Of a stretch of 64,000 bases of DNA, positions 27,798 through 36,588 are shown one piece after another (within the stretch, counting starts at the first letter, position 1; the number at the start of each line of letters is the position of its first letter). The notes under the pieces were generated by a model that made no database searches, was not told the DNA's origin, and worked only from the letters and a program-made list of their open reading frames with translations. Made by a program: the position numbers and the translations under genes. Origin of the DNA: Sulfurospirillum halorespirans DSM 13726 (lineage in GTDB: Bacteria; Campylobacterota; Campylobacteria; Campylobacterales; Sulfurospirillaceae); assembly GCF_001723605.1 (NCBI RefSeq), contig NZ_CP017111.1, positions 248,001-312,000 on the forward strand, read 5' to 3'.

Positions 27798-29264
27798 TTA
27801 CTTAATAATAATCGCAAAAGAGGCTGGTTTAATCAGCTGTTTAATCTGTTCACGTGCTAAAAAAAGTCTCTTCTCTGCTTGAATAGTGAGGGTGTGATTT
27901 TGGTAGCTAAAGGCAATTTTGCTGCGACGCATATCGCTGTTAATGGCTTTGGCTAACGAGAGAATGAAGCTGAGCCATTGCACGGTTTGCATATCGGGCA
28001 AAAGGGTTTTATAAAGCGTCATATCCTCTTGTGCTGGAAGTTTGTTGACGTGGTATTTAATCAACATCGCAATAAGAATTTTTTGTTCATGCGAAAAGCC
28101 GTAGTTGAGGTTATTTAAAATAAAGTAGAAACTGTGCAGATGATTTTGATAAAACCCTAACTTTGTGCCTATGTTATGAAGTTCTGCGGCGACACCCAGT
28201 TCGTATTTGAAGTTCTCAGGTATGCCATGAAGAGGAGAAAGTGTATCAAAAAGAAGGTGCGAAACCCTTTTAATATAGAGATTATCTTCTTCCATCAGAG
28301 AGAAACGATCTTTAAAACTGCGAAGGCTGAGTTTAAAATCGGAGCTAAATTTATGGTGGTGGGAGCGTAAGAGATCGCACAAATAAGCTCCTTCTCTAAT
28401 TCCCGCACCACTGGTGATCATTGTTTTGCTGGAGAGTTTTTGCAAGATAGACTGAAAGATAATGCACCCTTCGCGCATCGTATCAAAGCGATCTTTACGC
28501 ACACCTAGATTCTTAAGTCCCAAAACATCGGAACTGACGATGGCATTGACCAACGAGGTGTGCGAGGCGATTTCATACTCAAAGCCATGCACTGTCTTAA
28601 GAGGGTAATTGGTGCGCTCCATAATGATCTTAGAAAGCGACCTGAGTGTTCCACCGATGCCAATCATATCGTTACATGTAAAGCGCTCTGGAATCTTTTC
28701 AATGGCTTCATTGATAAAAGCACGAATTTTTTCCAAAGGTATTTTTTTATCAAAAAAGAGCTCTTTGAGTCGGACAGTGCCAATATTTAGCGAGATCGTT
28801 TCAACAATCAGACCATTTTCAATCTTAGCAAGTTCTGTTGAGCCTCCACCAATGTCAATCGTCACAGCATCGTGGATCTCTTTAAGGTAGTTCAGTGCGC
28901 CTACTGCACCATAATACGCCTCTTTCGTTCCTTCAATAATTTTAATATTGATATTAAGCTCATGATGGACTTGGTTAATAAAAGCATTGGCATTGGGGGC
29001 ATCACGAAGTGCAGACGTGGCAATGCAGAGCACCTTGTTGCACTTGAGTCCTTTAATGATATGCCCAAACTCTTCAAGCGCAGTAAAAGCGCGTTTCAGT
29101 GCAGGCTCTTGCAGTACACCATCAAAGTTGTAAGCACCTTCTCCAATGCGTACACGACTCTTGGTCTCATTAATCAGGTGGAAAGCAAAACGACTACTTT
29201 TTTCAAAGATTGCCATTCGTGCAGAGTTGGATCCTATATCAATAATGGCTGTGCGTTTAGACAT
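27798..29264 (-). CDS. Ppx/GppA phosphatase family protein with HD-like C-terminal domain
   Basis: A 488-residue ASKHA-fold phosphatase acting on polyphosphate or pppGpp. The N-terminal phosphate loop is IIDIGSNSARMAIF and the second loop VTIDIGGGSTELA. The C-terminal part (about 315-488) has an HD-type helical region (AELHNIGTKLGFYQNHLHS; LIKYHVNK). Exopolyphosphatase and guanosine pentaphosphatase activities cannot be separated by sequence. Its start overlaps the stop of the ferredoxin gene, as in Campylobacter (fdxB-ppx). It contains one TTACATGTAA copy (28672) read on the coding strand as Phe-Thr-Cys. Confidence 0.87.
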   Translation of the reverse strand: MSKRTAIIDIGSNSARMAIFEKSSRFAFHLINETKSRVRIGEGAYNFDGVLQEPALKRAFTALEEFGHIIKGLKCNKVLCIATSALRDAPNANAFINQVHHELNINIKIIEGTKEAYYGAVGALNYLKEIHDAVTIDIGGGSTELAKIENGLIVETISLNIGTVRLKELFFDKKIPLEKIRAFINEAIEKIPERFTCNDMIGIGGTLRSLSKIIMERTNYPLKTVHGFEYEIASHTSLVNAIVSSDVLGLKNLGVRKDRFDTMREGCIIFQSILQKLSSKTMITSGAGIREGAYLCDLLRSHHHKFSSDFKLSLRSFKDRFSLMEEDNLYIKRVSHLLFDTLSPLHGIPENFKYELGVAAELHNIGTKLGFYQNHLHSFYFILNNLNYGFSHEQKILIAMLIKYHVNKLPAQEDMTLYKTLLPDMQTVQWLSFILSLAKAINSDMRRSKIAFSYQNHTLTIQAEKRLFLAREQIKQLIKPASFAIIIK

Positions 29265-29515
29265 TAAAGGTCGCTATTAAGCTGTTCGTATTTTAGCTTT
29301 AGCTCTTCAACGCTTTCGATATTATCTGGGTCTGCAACGATGCACTCAACAGGGCACACAGAGATACAGGCAGGCTCATCGTAGTGACCAACACACTCTG
29401 TACAAACATCTGGATCAATGATATAAATTGGATCAGACTCCTCAATCGCTCCATTGGGGCATTCATCGCGACACGCGTCACACGCGATACACTCTTCCGT
29501 GATCATTAAAGACAT
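29264..29515 (-). CDS. fdxB: 2[4Fe-4S] ferredoxin (YfhL type)
   Basis: An 83-residue ferredoxin with CIACDACRDECPNGAI and the spaced second motif CTECVGHYDEPACISVCP, the Alvin/YfhL type. Its stop overlaps the ppx ATG (TAATG). The symbol follows the syntenic Campylobacter gene. The electron partner is not identifiable from context. Confidence 0.88.
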   Translation of the reverse strand: MSLMITEECIACDACRDECPNGAIEESDPIYIIDPDVCTECVGHYDEPACISVCPVECIVADPDNIESVEELKLKYEQLNSDL

Positions 29516-29582
29516 GCTTGTTTTCCTTATTTAAAGTCAAATTTATTGACGAGTTTATACACTAAAAATACTTTAACGAAAT

Positions 29583-30893
29583 TTAAAGAGAACGTTTGCG
29601 AAGAGGAAGTAAGAGTGTAGCTACTGTTCCTTGCCGATCTTCCCTGTTTTTGAGCGTGATTTTTGCCCCTATTGCATCGGCGGCATTTTTTGCAAGGAAA
29701 AGTCCAAGCCCCGCACCTGTTTGATTTCCATAGCGTTTAAACGGTGCAAAAAGATCTTTACTCTCATCAATGCCAATTCCTTCATCAATGACATGTACCA
29801 CAAAGCCCTCTTTTAAAAGCAGCGCTTGAATCGTGATATTTCCATGCTTTGGCGTGAATTTGATCGCATTTTGAACAAAATTCTGTAAGATATGAATCAA
29901 AAGAGTGGGTTGAAGCATCATTTTATAGCTCAGAGGTGCGATCTCTTCAATAAGATTTTTATCTTCCATCTTGGCTAAAATGGTGTAATTATTCACTTGC
30001 TCTTTTAAAAAAGCAATCAAATCAATTTCTACAGGTTTTTCAAACTGCGCCCCTTCTTGCCTACCAATCTCTAAGATATTGCTGATCATCTTGTTCATAT
30101 CGTTAATCGTTTGGTTATTGCTTTTGATCGTATCTATATATTTCTCATTCTCTCTTGGTTTTAAAAGTGTCACTTCATTCTTCGTTTTCATAACCGCCAA
30201 AGGCGTTTTGAGTTCATGTGCGGCGCCGATGAAGAGCTCTTTTTGAGAGTTAACAAAGATTTGAATACGCTCAACCAGTTTATTGATACTTGATCCCAAA
30301 GGTTGAAACTCACTGGGGAGCTTTTGTGTTTCAATCATCTGTAAAAAGTTTTCATTCATATTGGCAAGTTTGTTGGTCAAGGAGCGAATGGGAAGGACTA
30401 GCATCCGAGAGAGGAAAAGTGCATAAAAAAGGATCAAGAAGATTGCTGTTAGGTTAATGCTCAAAATATTTCTAAGAATTTTGTTTAGTAAAATATCGGT
30501 ATTTGAGATGTCTTTGGTGATAGAGATAAAGTAATGCTCGCGTTTTTCCAAAGGATAGTAGATGGTCAGAAATTTTTGCTCATCCTTTTCACTGTGCTCA
30601 AACGAAGGGGTATTGCCTTGATTGACACGAATGGCAATCGTTACTTGCACATCGTTGGGGTTATTGATAGAACTTAAGGAAGGATCAAAAATATTAATGC
30701 CCATACGCTCAATGGAGCTGGTGCGTGATGTAGCAATAATCTGGGCTTGTTTGGTGAGTTCGTGGGTAATATCTTCAAAAATTGAGATTTTAATGTAGTT
30801 GTAGAGGATGACGGAAAAGATTACAATCAGTGTCGCCGAAGCGGACACCAATTGTAATATAAAACTTTCTCTTATACTTTTTTGGGAAAGCAA
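29583..30893 (-). CDS. Sensor histidine kinase paired with a CosR/HsrA-type regulator
   Basis: A 436-residue membrane kinase. It has two membrane helices (about residues 12-32 and 142-162) around a periplasmic domain of about 100 residues without a recognisable fold, then a HAMP-like linker, the phospho-acceptor His226 in GAAHELKTPLA, the N box (NFVQNAIKFTP), G1 (DEGIGIDES) and G2 (TGAGLGLFLAK). The ATG lies inside the 3' end of the regulator gene (22-bp overlap), so the two are translationally coupled and probably cognate. In the syntenic Campylobacter locus, as I recall it, no kinase is present. Confidence 0.92.
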   Translation of the reverse strand: MLSQKSIRESFILQLVSASATLIVIFSVILYNYIKISIFEDITHELTKQAQIIATSRTSSIERMGINIFDPSLSSINNPNDVQVTIAIRVNQGNTPSFEHSEKDEQKFLTIYYPLEKREHYFISITKDISNTDILLNKILRNILSINLTAIFLILFYALFLSRMLVLPIRSLTNKLANMNENFLQMIETQKLPSEFQPLGSSINKLVERIQIFVNSQKELFIGAAHELKTPLAVMKTKNEVTLLKPRENEKYIDTIKSNNQTINDMNKMISNILEIGRQEGAQFEKPVEIDLIAFLKEQVNNYTILAKMEDKNLIEEIAPLSYKMMLQPTLLIHILQNFVQNAIKFTPKHGNITIQALLLKEGFVVHVIDEGIGIDESKDLFAPFKRYGNQTGAGLGLFLAKNAADAIGAKITLKNREDRQGTVATLLLPLRKRSL

Positions 30894-31543
30894 AATCTAT
30901 AACCTCTTCGTCTAACGGTCTCAATCGTTGAGATTTCCAATGGTTTGTCCATTTTTTGACGAATTTGGTTAATAGCAACTTCAATAACGTTAGGTGTCAC
31001 AAGCTCTGGCTCTTCCCAGATTGCATCAAGGAGTTGCTCTTTAGAGACGATTTGGTCGCTGTGGCGAGCAAGGTGAGTTAATACTTCAAACGGTTTACCT
31101 TTAAGTTCAATCTCTTGACCTTTGTAGGTAATTTTTTCTTCATCAGGATCGATCGTAAGGTCATCAATTTTGATAACATTGGTACCGCCAAAACGAAGAC
31201 GTGCTTCGATACGAGCGACTAAAATATCAAAATCAAATGGTTTACGGATGTAATCATCAGCACCTGCTTTAAGGGCTTTGATTTCGCTCTCTTTGTCATC
31301 TTTTGCAGAGATAATCACTGCAGCCGTGCGAGGAGATTTTTGTTTAATGAGGTTGATAAGATCAACGCCATCGCCATCAGGGAGCATCCAGTCTGTTAAA
31401 ACGAGGTCATAATTACGAATACCAATGTAGTATTCTGCATCTTTATAGTTTTCAGAGCTGTCGGTTTGGTACCCGAACTCTTGTAAGCCTTCTGCAATAG
31501 TCTTATTGAGGGTTACTTCATCTTCAACGATTAAAATTCGCAT
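30872..31543 (-). CDS. cosR: OmpR-family response regulator of the CosR/HsrA type
   Basis: A 223-residue regulator with receiver (1-118) and winged-helix DNA-binding domain (125-223). The DNA-binding half (GKPFEVLTHLARHSDQIVSK, TPNVIEVAINQIRQKMDKP) is close to C. jejuni CosR and H. pylori HsrA/HP1043, essential orphan regulators that lack a normal phosphorylation site. Here the receiver keeps Asp8, Asp51 (LVLTDWMLPDGDG) and Lys101, so phosphorylation is possible. The neighbourhood (ppx, fdxB, folB) matches Campylobacter cosR except for the added kinase gene. Confidence 0.9.
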   Translation of the reverse strand: MRILIVEDEVTLNKTIAEGLQEFGYQTDSSENYKDAEYYIGIRNYDLVLTDWMLPDGDGVDLINLIKQKSPRTAAVIISAKDDKESEIKALKAGADDYIRKPFDFDILVARIEARLRFGGTNVIKIDDLTIDPDEEKITYKGQEIELKGKPFEVLTHLARHSDQIVSKEQLLDAIWEEPELVTPNVIEVAINQIRQKMDKPLEISTIETVRRRGYRFCFPKKV

Positions 31544-31622
31544 TATAAATTCCTTAGTTGCTAAAATTTAAACGGGATTATAGCATAATTTTAGCTAGAT
31601 TTAAAGTTTTTTTAATTAAATT

Positions 31623-31958
31623 TTAATTTTGGGCGTAGTAAATCGTGTGCGAAACCCCAACTATCGCATTTGGCAAAATATCAGGTTTTAAAATTTTGAG
31701 TTTAAGTTTTGAGATTTGTGGATAGAAAACTTTAAGTTTTTGACTTAAATCTTTCAAAGCATCTTCGAGTAAGAAGTAGCGCATCGCGTTCATTTCAGAT
31801 TCTAAAAAAGCAGAAACTTTAGCATAATCAATGAAATTATCCCCATGATAATCATACGAAATCTTTACATGTAACGTAACGTTTTGAGGGGTGAGGCGCT
31901 CTTCTTCAAGAATGCCTACAATCGTCTCAAATGTTAAATTTTGAATATGAATCTGCAT
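31623..31958 (-). CDS. FolB-like dihydroneopterin aldolase family protein
   Basis: A 111-residue T-fold protein predicted to act in folate synthesis. It starts IHIQNLTFETIVGILEEER, matching the family's N-terminal strand with the conserved Glu in GILEEER, and has the later YAKVSAFLES helix. It overlaps plsY by one base and lies 79 bp upstream of cosR. It contains one TTACATGTAA copy (31865, Leu-His-Val). The fold is likely; the exact reaction is less certain. Confidence 0.75.
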   Translation of the reverse strand: MQIHIQNLTFETIVGILEEERLTPQNVTLHVKISYDYHGDNFIDYAKVSAFLESEMNAMRYFLLEDALKDLSQKLKVFYPQISKLKLKILKPDILPNAIVGVSHTIYYAQN

Positions 31959-32584
31959 CAGACAACTTTTGATTCTTTCCCTTGAAACAGACGAATAATA
32001 TTGGGAATGTGTTTATACACAATCAAAAATGCGATGATGAAAATCGGCGCATGGGTTTTGATCCCTTCAAGATCAGGATGAAGGATAAACGAAGAGAGAA
32101 TCAAAGCACACAGTGCCAAGAGGGATGATAACGAAGAGATTTTAAGTACTTTGCCCACAACAAACCATGTCACAAAAGCGATCAAAGTTTCAAAAGGAAG
32201 CATCACAAACAGCACTCCAGCTCCTGTTGCCACGCCTTTACCGCCTTCAAATTTTAGGTAAGGACTGTAGCAATGACCAATGACTGCAAAAATAGCGATC
32301 GCCCACAGCGTTTCGATACTTAATCCCAAAAATTTACCAACGAGTAAAAGGACAATGCCTTTAAGCGCATCTAAAACAACCGTAGCGATGGCGAGTTTTT
32401 TTGCCAACACGGGATTGGTTTCTTTGAGAACACGAAGTACATTGGTCGCCCCGATACTTCCACTTCCCGCTTCTCGAATATCTTGACCTGTAAAAAGTTT
32501 TGCTAAGAGTAAACCAAACGGAATGCCGCCCACAAGATAGCTTAAAATATAAAATTGAACGTTAATATTATAGAGAAAATCCAC
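31958..32584 (-). CDS. plsY: Glycerol-3-phosphate acyltransferase PlsY
   Basis: A 208-residue inner-membrane enzyme that transfers the acyl group from acyl-phosphate (made by PlsX) to glycerol-3-phosphate. Family motifs are SYLVGGIPFGLLLAK, GSGSIGATNVLR, GHCYSPYLKFEGGKGVATG and the C-terminal YKHIPNIIRL. GTG at 32584 is chosen as start because AAGGA lies about 8 bp upstream and the product then begins right before the first membrane helix. The longer open frame would overlap the divergent nadA and is not supported. Confidence 0.88.
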   Translation of the reverse strand: MDFLYNINVQFYILSYLVGGIPFGLLLAKLFTGQDIREAGSGSIGATNVLRVLKETNPVLAKKLAIATVVLDALKGIVLLLVGKFLGLSIETLWAIAIFAVIGHCYSPYLKFEGGKGVATGAGVLFVMLPFETLIAFVTWFVVGKVLKISSLSSLLALCALILSSFILHPDLEGIKTHAPIFIIAFLIVYKHIPNIIRLFQGKESKVV

Positions 32585-32684
32585 ACACAATCCTTCATTG
32601 AAATTGCCACAGTATAGCAATAATTTTGTTATTATTTCTTTAACGCTATAATAAGTTTTTTCGATAGAACGCAAGGAATTTAGG

Positions 32685-33677
32685 GTGGATAATTCAAAAC
32701 TCAAAGAAGAAATTTTAAAACTCAAAGACGAGTTACATGTAAGCATTGTGGCCCATTTTTATCAGAAAGATGAAGTGTTTGAACTGGCTGATTTTGCAGG
32801 AGATTCGCTTCAGCTCGCTCAGTGGGCAGCCAAAGATAAAAATCCCTATTTGCTCTTTTGCGGTGTGGGATTTATGGGGCAAAGTGTCAAGATTTTAGCA
32901 CCCGAAAAACGTGTTTTAATGCCTAAAATCGCCTGTTGCGCGATGGCTCGGATGATCGATGTGGACTATTTTGATCAAAATGTAGCCCTTTTAGAAAAAG
33001 CGGGTATTGCCAAAGAAGACATTTTGCCAGTGACGTATATCAACTCCTCGGCAGATGTGAAAGCGCGCATTGGCATGATGGGTGGGTATGTGTGCACCAG
33101 CTCCAACGCGAAAAAAATTATTACCAAAGCACTGGAGAGCAACAAGAAAATTCTCTTTGTTCCCGATCGCTGTCTGGGACAAAACATCGCCAAAGAGATG
33201 GGGTTAAAATCATGCATTGTGGGTGATGGAAGTGATCCTAAAGAGGCGGACATTTTATGCTATAACGGTTTTTGCTCGGTTCATCAGCTCTTTGATGTCG
33301 ATGACATCGCGTTTTACCGTGCTAAGTATCCCGGTATCCTCATCGTCACGCATCCAGAGTGCAAGCCTGACGTGTGCGATCTCTCCGATTTTGTGGGCTC
33401 AACCAGTCAGATTATCGACTACGTGAAAAAACTTCCTTTGGATCAAAAAGTTGCCATTGGTACGGAATACAATATGATTAAGCGTTTGCGTAAAGAGAAT
33501 ACCTATGTGCTCTCTTCTTCAAAGCCAGAGTGTCCTACGATGAATGAAACCACACTCCAAGATGTGTACAACGTGCTTCTCAGCATCAAAGAAGAGCGAT
33601 TTGAGAATGAGATTAGCATCTCCGAAGAGACCCGAAAATGGGCGCATGTAGCGCTGAATCGGATGTTTGAGCTATGA
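32685..33677 (+). CDS. nadA: Quinolinate synthase
   Basis: A 330-residue [4Fe-4S] enzyme that makes quinolinate from iminoaspartate and dihydroxyacetone phosphate for NAD synthesis. It starts at GTG with AAGGA upstream. It shows IVAHFYQKDEVFELADF, the SGDSLQLA-like FAGDSLQLAQWA, VCTSSNA and the cluster Cys in CPTMNETTLQD. nadC overlaps its stop by 4 bp. It contains one TTACATGTAA copy (32733, Leu-His-Val). Confidence 0.95.
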   Translation: MDNSKLKEEILKLKDELHVSIVAHFYQKDEVFELADFAGDSLQLAQWAAKDKNPYLLFCGVGFMGQSVKILAPEKRVLMPKIACCAMARMIDVDYFDQNVALLEKAGIAKEDILPVTYINSSADVKARIGMMGGYVCTSSNAKKIITKALESNKKILFVPDRCLGQNIAKEMGLKSCIVGDGSDPKEADILCYNGFCSVHQLFDVDDIAFYRAKYPGILIVTHPECKPDVCDLSDFVGSTSQIIDYVKKLPLDQKVAIGTEYNMIKRLRKENTYVLSSSKPECPTMNETTLQDVYNVLLSIKEERFENEISISEETRKWAHVALNRMFEL

Positions 33678-34504
33678 TCAAAACATTTGTTAAAAAAGCA
33701 CTTGAAGAAGATGTTGGCAGAGGAGATCTTTTTTCATTGGTCGGCAAAGACAGTTTTGCGAGTGCTAATATCATCTGTAAAGATGAGGGGATTTTTGCAG
33801 GAAAACCTTACGTTAAAGCGCTGTGCAAGATGAACAAACTGGATGTTACCTTCTACTTTGACGATGGTGATACACTTCAAAAAGGCGATTTGGTTGCCTT
33901 AATCGAAGGCAAATCTAAAAATATTTTGCGGTGTGAACGAACGATTTTAAACCTCATGCAACACGCCAGTGGCATTGCGAGCAATGTTGCTGCGTATAAA
34001 AAAATACTTGAAGGCTACCGTGTCAAACTGCTGGATACTAGGAAAACCAGACCGCATTTGCGCGTGTTTGAAAAATACGCCATTCGTTGTGGTGGCGGTA
34101 ATAACCACCGAATGGGCTTGGATGATTGCTTGATGATTAAAGATACCCATCTGAAAACTATCGACGATCTGAATGTTTTTATTGAAGAAGCCAGAGAGAA
34201 ACTTCCCTTTACATGTAAGATTGAAATTGAGTGTGAAGATGTAGAATTTGCGAAGTTTGCGATGCAATGTGGCGCCGATATTGTGATGTGTGACAATATG
34301 TCGTATGAAGCGATAGAAGCCGTTGTTGCGTATAAAAACAGCGATTTTCCTCATGTGCTTTTAGAAGCGAGTGGCAACATTACCAAAGAAAATATCGTAG
34401 CATACGCTCAAACAGGCGTGGATGCGATTAGCAGTGGGAGTTTGATTCATCACGCGGTTTGGCTTGATTTTTCAATGAAAATTACCCATAAAACTGTGAT
34501 CTAA
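33674..34504 (+). CDS. nadC: Nicotinate-nucleotide pyrophosphorylase (carboxylating)
   Basis: A 276-residue quinolinate phosphoribosyltransferase that completes the path begun by NadA. It has EEDVGRGDLFS near the start, ERTILNLMQHASGIAS, LDTRKTRPHLRVFEKYAIRC and RMGLDDCLMIKD, then VMCDNMS and LEASGNI. It is translationally coupled to nadA. It contains one TTACATGTAA copy (34209) read Phe-Thr-Cys. Confidence 0.95.
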   Translation: MIKTFVKKALEEDVGRGDLFSLVGKDSFASANIICKDEGIFAGKPYVKALCKMNKLDVTFYFDDGDTLQKGDLVALIEGKSKNILRCERTILNLMQHASGIASNVAAYKKILEGYRVKLLDTRKTRPHLRVFEKYAIRCGGGNNHRMGLDDCLMIKDTHLKTIDDLNVFIEEAREKLPFTCKIEIECEDVEFAKFAMQCGADIVMCDNMSYEAIEAVVAYKNSDFPHVLLEASGNITKENIVAYAQTGVDAISSGSLIHHAVWLDFSMKITHKTVI

Positions 34505-34520
34505 ATAGGAATGTTGCACT

Positions 34521-35579
34521 GTGGCAGATGATCAAGAAAAGACGGAAGAGCCCAGTTCCAAGAAGATTGAGGATGCCAGAAAAGATGGCAATGTCCCCAA
34601 AAGCCAAGATACCAGCGCTTTTGTCACGTTAGTCGTGGCACTGGTTGCTTTTTTAGCGCTCTTCCCGTGGATAGAATCACGCATCGTCTATCTTTATTTT
34701 TATTATCAATCCCTCATTGGCACCGAAATCACCAAAGAAGCAACACTTCAAATCTCAATGATCTCGTTTCGTGAAGTTCTTTTTATGGTGATTCCCCTCT
34801 CATTAGCCGTAGCTATTTCTGGAATTTTAGCCAATGTGATGCAAACAGGTTTTATTTTTACCACCAAACCGTTGATACCGGATTTTTCAAAACTGGATCC
34901 GGTGAAAGGGCTAAAAAATCTTTTTTCGATGAAAAAAGCGGTAGAGACGATCAAAATTATTATCAAAGTAGGGATGATCTTATGGGTATGCTACTATTTT
35001 TTACTCTCGTTTACCAAAGAACTTCCTACTGTTATCTATTTTCCACTCTATGATCAATTGGCGTGGCTAAAAGAGAAAATGCTCATTTTGGTTGCTGTCA
35101 TTTTATTGCTCTTTTTGGTTCTCTCCTTAGCGGATTTGATGTTTGTTCGCTACAACTACTTTAAAAGTTTGCGGATGAGCAAGCAAGAGTTGAAAGATGA
35201 ATACAAACAGATGGAAGGTGATCCGAAGATTAAAGCCAAAATCAGGCAGATTCAGATGCAAATGACGCGCAAGCGCATGATGCAAGAGATTCCCCAAGCC
35301 GATGTCGTTATCACCAACCCAACGCATTATGCCGTAGCCATTCGCTACAACCAAGAAAAAGAGGCAGCGCCTAAAGTCATTGCAAAAGGGACAGATTACA
35401 TAGCGCTTCGCATTAAAGAGATTGCGATGAATTATAATATTCAGATTGTTGAAAACCCTCCCTTGGCAAGAGAGCTCTATAAAAAGTGCAATATTGGTGA
35501 GATTATTCCTGAAAATCTTTACAAGGCCGTTGCTGAAGTATTGGCGTTTGTCTACAAAAGCTCTAAAAAAATGCGCTAG
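34521..35579 (+). CDS. flhB: Flagellar export protein FlhB
   Basis: A 352-residue membrane component of the flagellar type III export gate that switches substrate class. It starts at GTG with KTEEPSSKKIEDARKDGNVP, has four membrane helices (about 30-52, 88-110, 145-165, 180-205), and a cytoplasmic domain with the self-cleavage motif NPTH in VVITNPTHYAVAIRYN. It stands away from other flagellar genes, as often in Campylobacterota. Confidence 0.95.
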   Translation: MADDQEKTEEPSSKKIEDARKDGNVPKSQDTSAFVTLVVALVAFLALFPWIESRIVYLYFYYQSLIGTEITKEATLQISMISFREVLFMVIPLSLAVAISGILANVMQTGFIFTTKPLIPDFSKLDPVKGLKNLFSMKKAVETIKIIIKVGMILWVCYYFLLSFTKELPTVIYFPLYDQLAWLKEKMLILVAVILLLFLVLSLADLMFVRYNYFKSLRMSKQELKDEYKQMEGDPKIKAKIRQIQMQMTRKRMMQEIPQADVVITNPTHYAVAIRYNQEKEAAPKVIAKGTDYIALRIKEIAMNYNIQIVENPPLARELYKKCNIGEIIPENLYKAVAEVLAFVYKSSKKMR

Positions 35580-35643
35580 GGAGCATCAATAACTTTTCAG
35601 TCAAAATTAAGTATAATTACCCTTTTACGAATGTGGAGTTAAG

Positions 35644-36588
35644 ATGTATCACCAAGCGTGGAAGCGTATGCTTGAAGCCAATCACATTGTTATTGTCTCT
35701 CATGTACACCCCGATGGCGATACGTTAGGGAGTGCGCTAGCGTTGTATGATGCACTGATCCGCACGGGGAAAAAAGTAACGCATTACAACAAAAACAGTG
35801 AATTACCACGTGTGTACGATTTTTTGCCAGGATTTTCAAAAATCAAAAATAGCGTACCAAAGCATTTTGATCTTGTGGTCAGTTGTGATTGCTCAACCCG
35901 TGATAGGCTCAAAATCCCTCTTGGAGATTATGAGATTATCAACATTGACCATCACCTCACCAACCACTATTTTGGAGATATAAACCTTGTGGTCGATCGC
36001 TTCACGAGTGCCGGGATGGTGGTGTATGAGCTTTTAAAAGCCAATGGCATTGAGATGAGCCAAGCGTGTGCAACCTGCCTTTACACGGCGATTGCAGACG
36101 ATACAGGGTTTTTTCAGTATGGCGACATGGATGAATTTACTTTTAGCATTGTGGCACAACTGGTGAAAGATGGCGCCAATCCAAAAGAGATCGCTTCTAA
36201 GGTGAAGCGCAGAGAATCGCTTTCAAAGATAAGACTCTATGGGTATATGCTCAACCATTTTGATCTTTATGAAAATGGGCGTATCGCGACCATTATTTTT
36301 GATAAAGCAGCCCTGGAAGCAACAGGTGCCAAAAGAGACGATACCAAAAATATCGTCAATATGCTCAGAAGCATTGCAAATGTCACCATTGCTATTATGA
36401 TATTGGAAGAGAAAGAGGGAGGCTATAAAGTCTCATTACGCAGTAAAGATATTAATGTTTCAAACGTTGCGTTGGAGTATCAAGGAGGTGGTCATAAGAC
36501 TGCCGCAGGGTTTGAAGTGCCCATCTGTGATCCCAAAATGCTTCGAGATGAAATTGTGGAAAAAATAAAAAGGATAGACAAAGAATGA
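35644..36588 (+). CDS. DHH-family phosphoesterase (NrnA-like)
   Basis: A 314-residue protein of the DHH/DHHA1 family, predicted nanoRNase or pAp phosphatase. The DHH part shows VSHVHPDGDTLGSALAL, DCSTRDRL, NIDHHLTN and ADDTGFFQYGD; the DHHA1 part ends in YQGGGHKTAAGFEVP. It overlaps the start of the M23 gene by 4 bp and begins the large envelope operon. nanoRNase and phosphatase activities cannot be separated by reading alone. Confidence 0.88.
   Translation: MYHQAWKRMLEANHIVIVSHVHPDGDTLGSALALYDALIRTGKKVTHYNKNSELPRVYDFLPGFSKIKNSVPKHFDLVVSCDCSTRDRLKIPLGDYEIINIDHHLTNHYFGDINLVVDRFTSAGMVVYELLKANGIEMSQACATCLYTAIADDTGFFQYGDMDEFTFSIVAQLVKDGANPKEIASKVKRRESLSKIRLYGYMLNHFDLYENGRIATIIFDKAALEATGAKRDDTKNIVNMLRSIANVTIAIMILEEKEGGYKVSLRSKDINVSNVALEYQGGGHKTAAGFEVPICDPKMLRDEIVEKIKRIDKE

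Noticed and set aside
32585-32746. Longer N-terminal extension of plsY
   Set aside because: It would run into the divergent nadA start, adds residues without PlsY similarity, and the GTG at 32584 has a ribosome site and gives the family length.
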